A stretch of 64,000 nt of DNA from assembly GCA_951812585.1 (NCBI GenBank), contig OX638318.1:1366819-1430818 (forward strand). The letters are read 5' to 3'. How positions within the stretch are numbered: position 1 is the first letter of the stretch; every line of letters starts with the position of its first letter. Below the pieces are notes generated by a model, which did no database searches, was not told where the DNA came from, and was given only the letters and a program-made list of their open reading frames with translations. A program made the translations under genes and the position numbers. Positions 63,855-64,000 of this stretch are shown here, piece by piece. The DNA comes from Rhodothermales bacterium (lineage in GTDB: Bacteria; Bacteroidota; Rhodothermia; Rhodothermales; Bin80).

Positions 63855-64000
63855 TACTCTTGTGTCGAACAAATTGGCCTTCGTACGCGAACCTTCGCAG
63901 CTTGCTGAGCCTGGGTAACGTGCCACGCTCTTGCAGCGCTGCCGACATAAACCTTATCAGCCACCTCCGAACTCGACACCGCAGATGGTGCCCGTCCATG

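Overview
The window is a 64 kb piece of a bacterial chromosome, fairly GC-rich and densely coded on both strands. The gene content is that of a Gram-negative aerobe: lipoproteins with lipoboxes, a likely outer-membrane beta-barrel, Tat-exported proteins, a high-potential iron-sulfur protein (HiPIP), PQQ-type and PVC-type cytochrome dehydrogenases, DUF2911 and YceI proteins, and a VPS10/BNR propeller protein. That mix fits the Rhodothermota/Bacteroidota side of the tree, probably aquatic. This placement is inference from gene families, not from a marker search.

Layout. 1-8.8 kb: Gfo/Idh/MocA oxidoreductase (cut by the window edge), YceI protein, large BNR/VPS10 protein, LCMT-like methyltransferase, nitrilase-family amidase and a lipoprotein. 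8.8-10.2 kb: a gene-poor gap with an 11-copy ~12-bp TCTTATT-type array. 10.2-22.3 kb: DUF2911 protein, a broken PVC-type cytochrome c dehydrogenase, an MFS carrier, a sorbosone-type dehydrogenase plus FAD/Fe-S oxidoreductase operon, then ruvB divergent from rpoN. 22.7-28.0 kb: small protein, membrane protein, M1 peptidase, hisE-hisG and a class A beta-lactamase-like serine hydrolase. 28.0-31.0 kb: a small acquired island, in which a DUF4338 (DruA-like) remnant and an IS66 remnant bracket an NCS2 permease fused to a HATPase-like domain. 31.0-56.0 kb: conserved backbone, with two PspB-like proteins, an RNase III carrying two dsRNA-binding domains, gcvP, creD, a GlgA-type glycosyltransferase, two convergent SLC12-type carriers, HiPIP, a PhoB/PhoR-type pair, HIT - beta-barrel - coaE, queD-folE, YqgE, murJ, ruvA, glycosylasparaginase, trmB and an AlkD-like protein. 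56.2-62.8 kb: an accessory region with an XRE-ImmA/IrrE regulator and a decayed PIN-like partner, a dispersed repeat, an attC-like inverted repeat, a decayed MobC/relaxase module with two long G:C homopolymers, an unknown membrane protein with a duplicated helix segment, and an intact IS630-family element. 62.8-64 kb: a beta-propeller lipoprotein.

How the genes work together. The backbone covers DNA repair and recombination (ruvA, ruvB, AlkD-like), RNA processing (rnc, trmB, queD with folE feeding pterin precursor), histidine synthesis (hisE, hisG), one-carbon metabolism (gcvP), envelope assembly (murJ, beta-barrel) and periplasmic oxidation chemistry. No complete defence system, CRISPR array, rRNA or tRNA was found. 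The least ordinary items are the double-dsRBD RNase III, the permease-HATPase fusion, the XRE-ImmA/PIN remnant, the attC-like element and the TCTTATT array.
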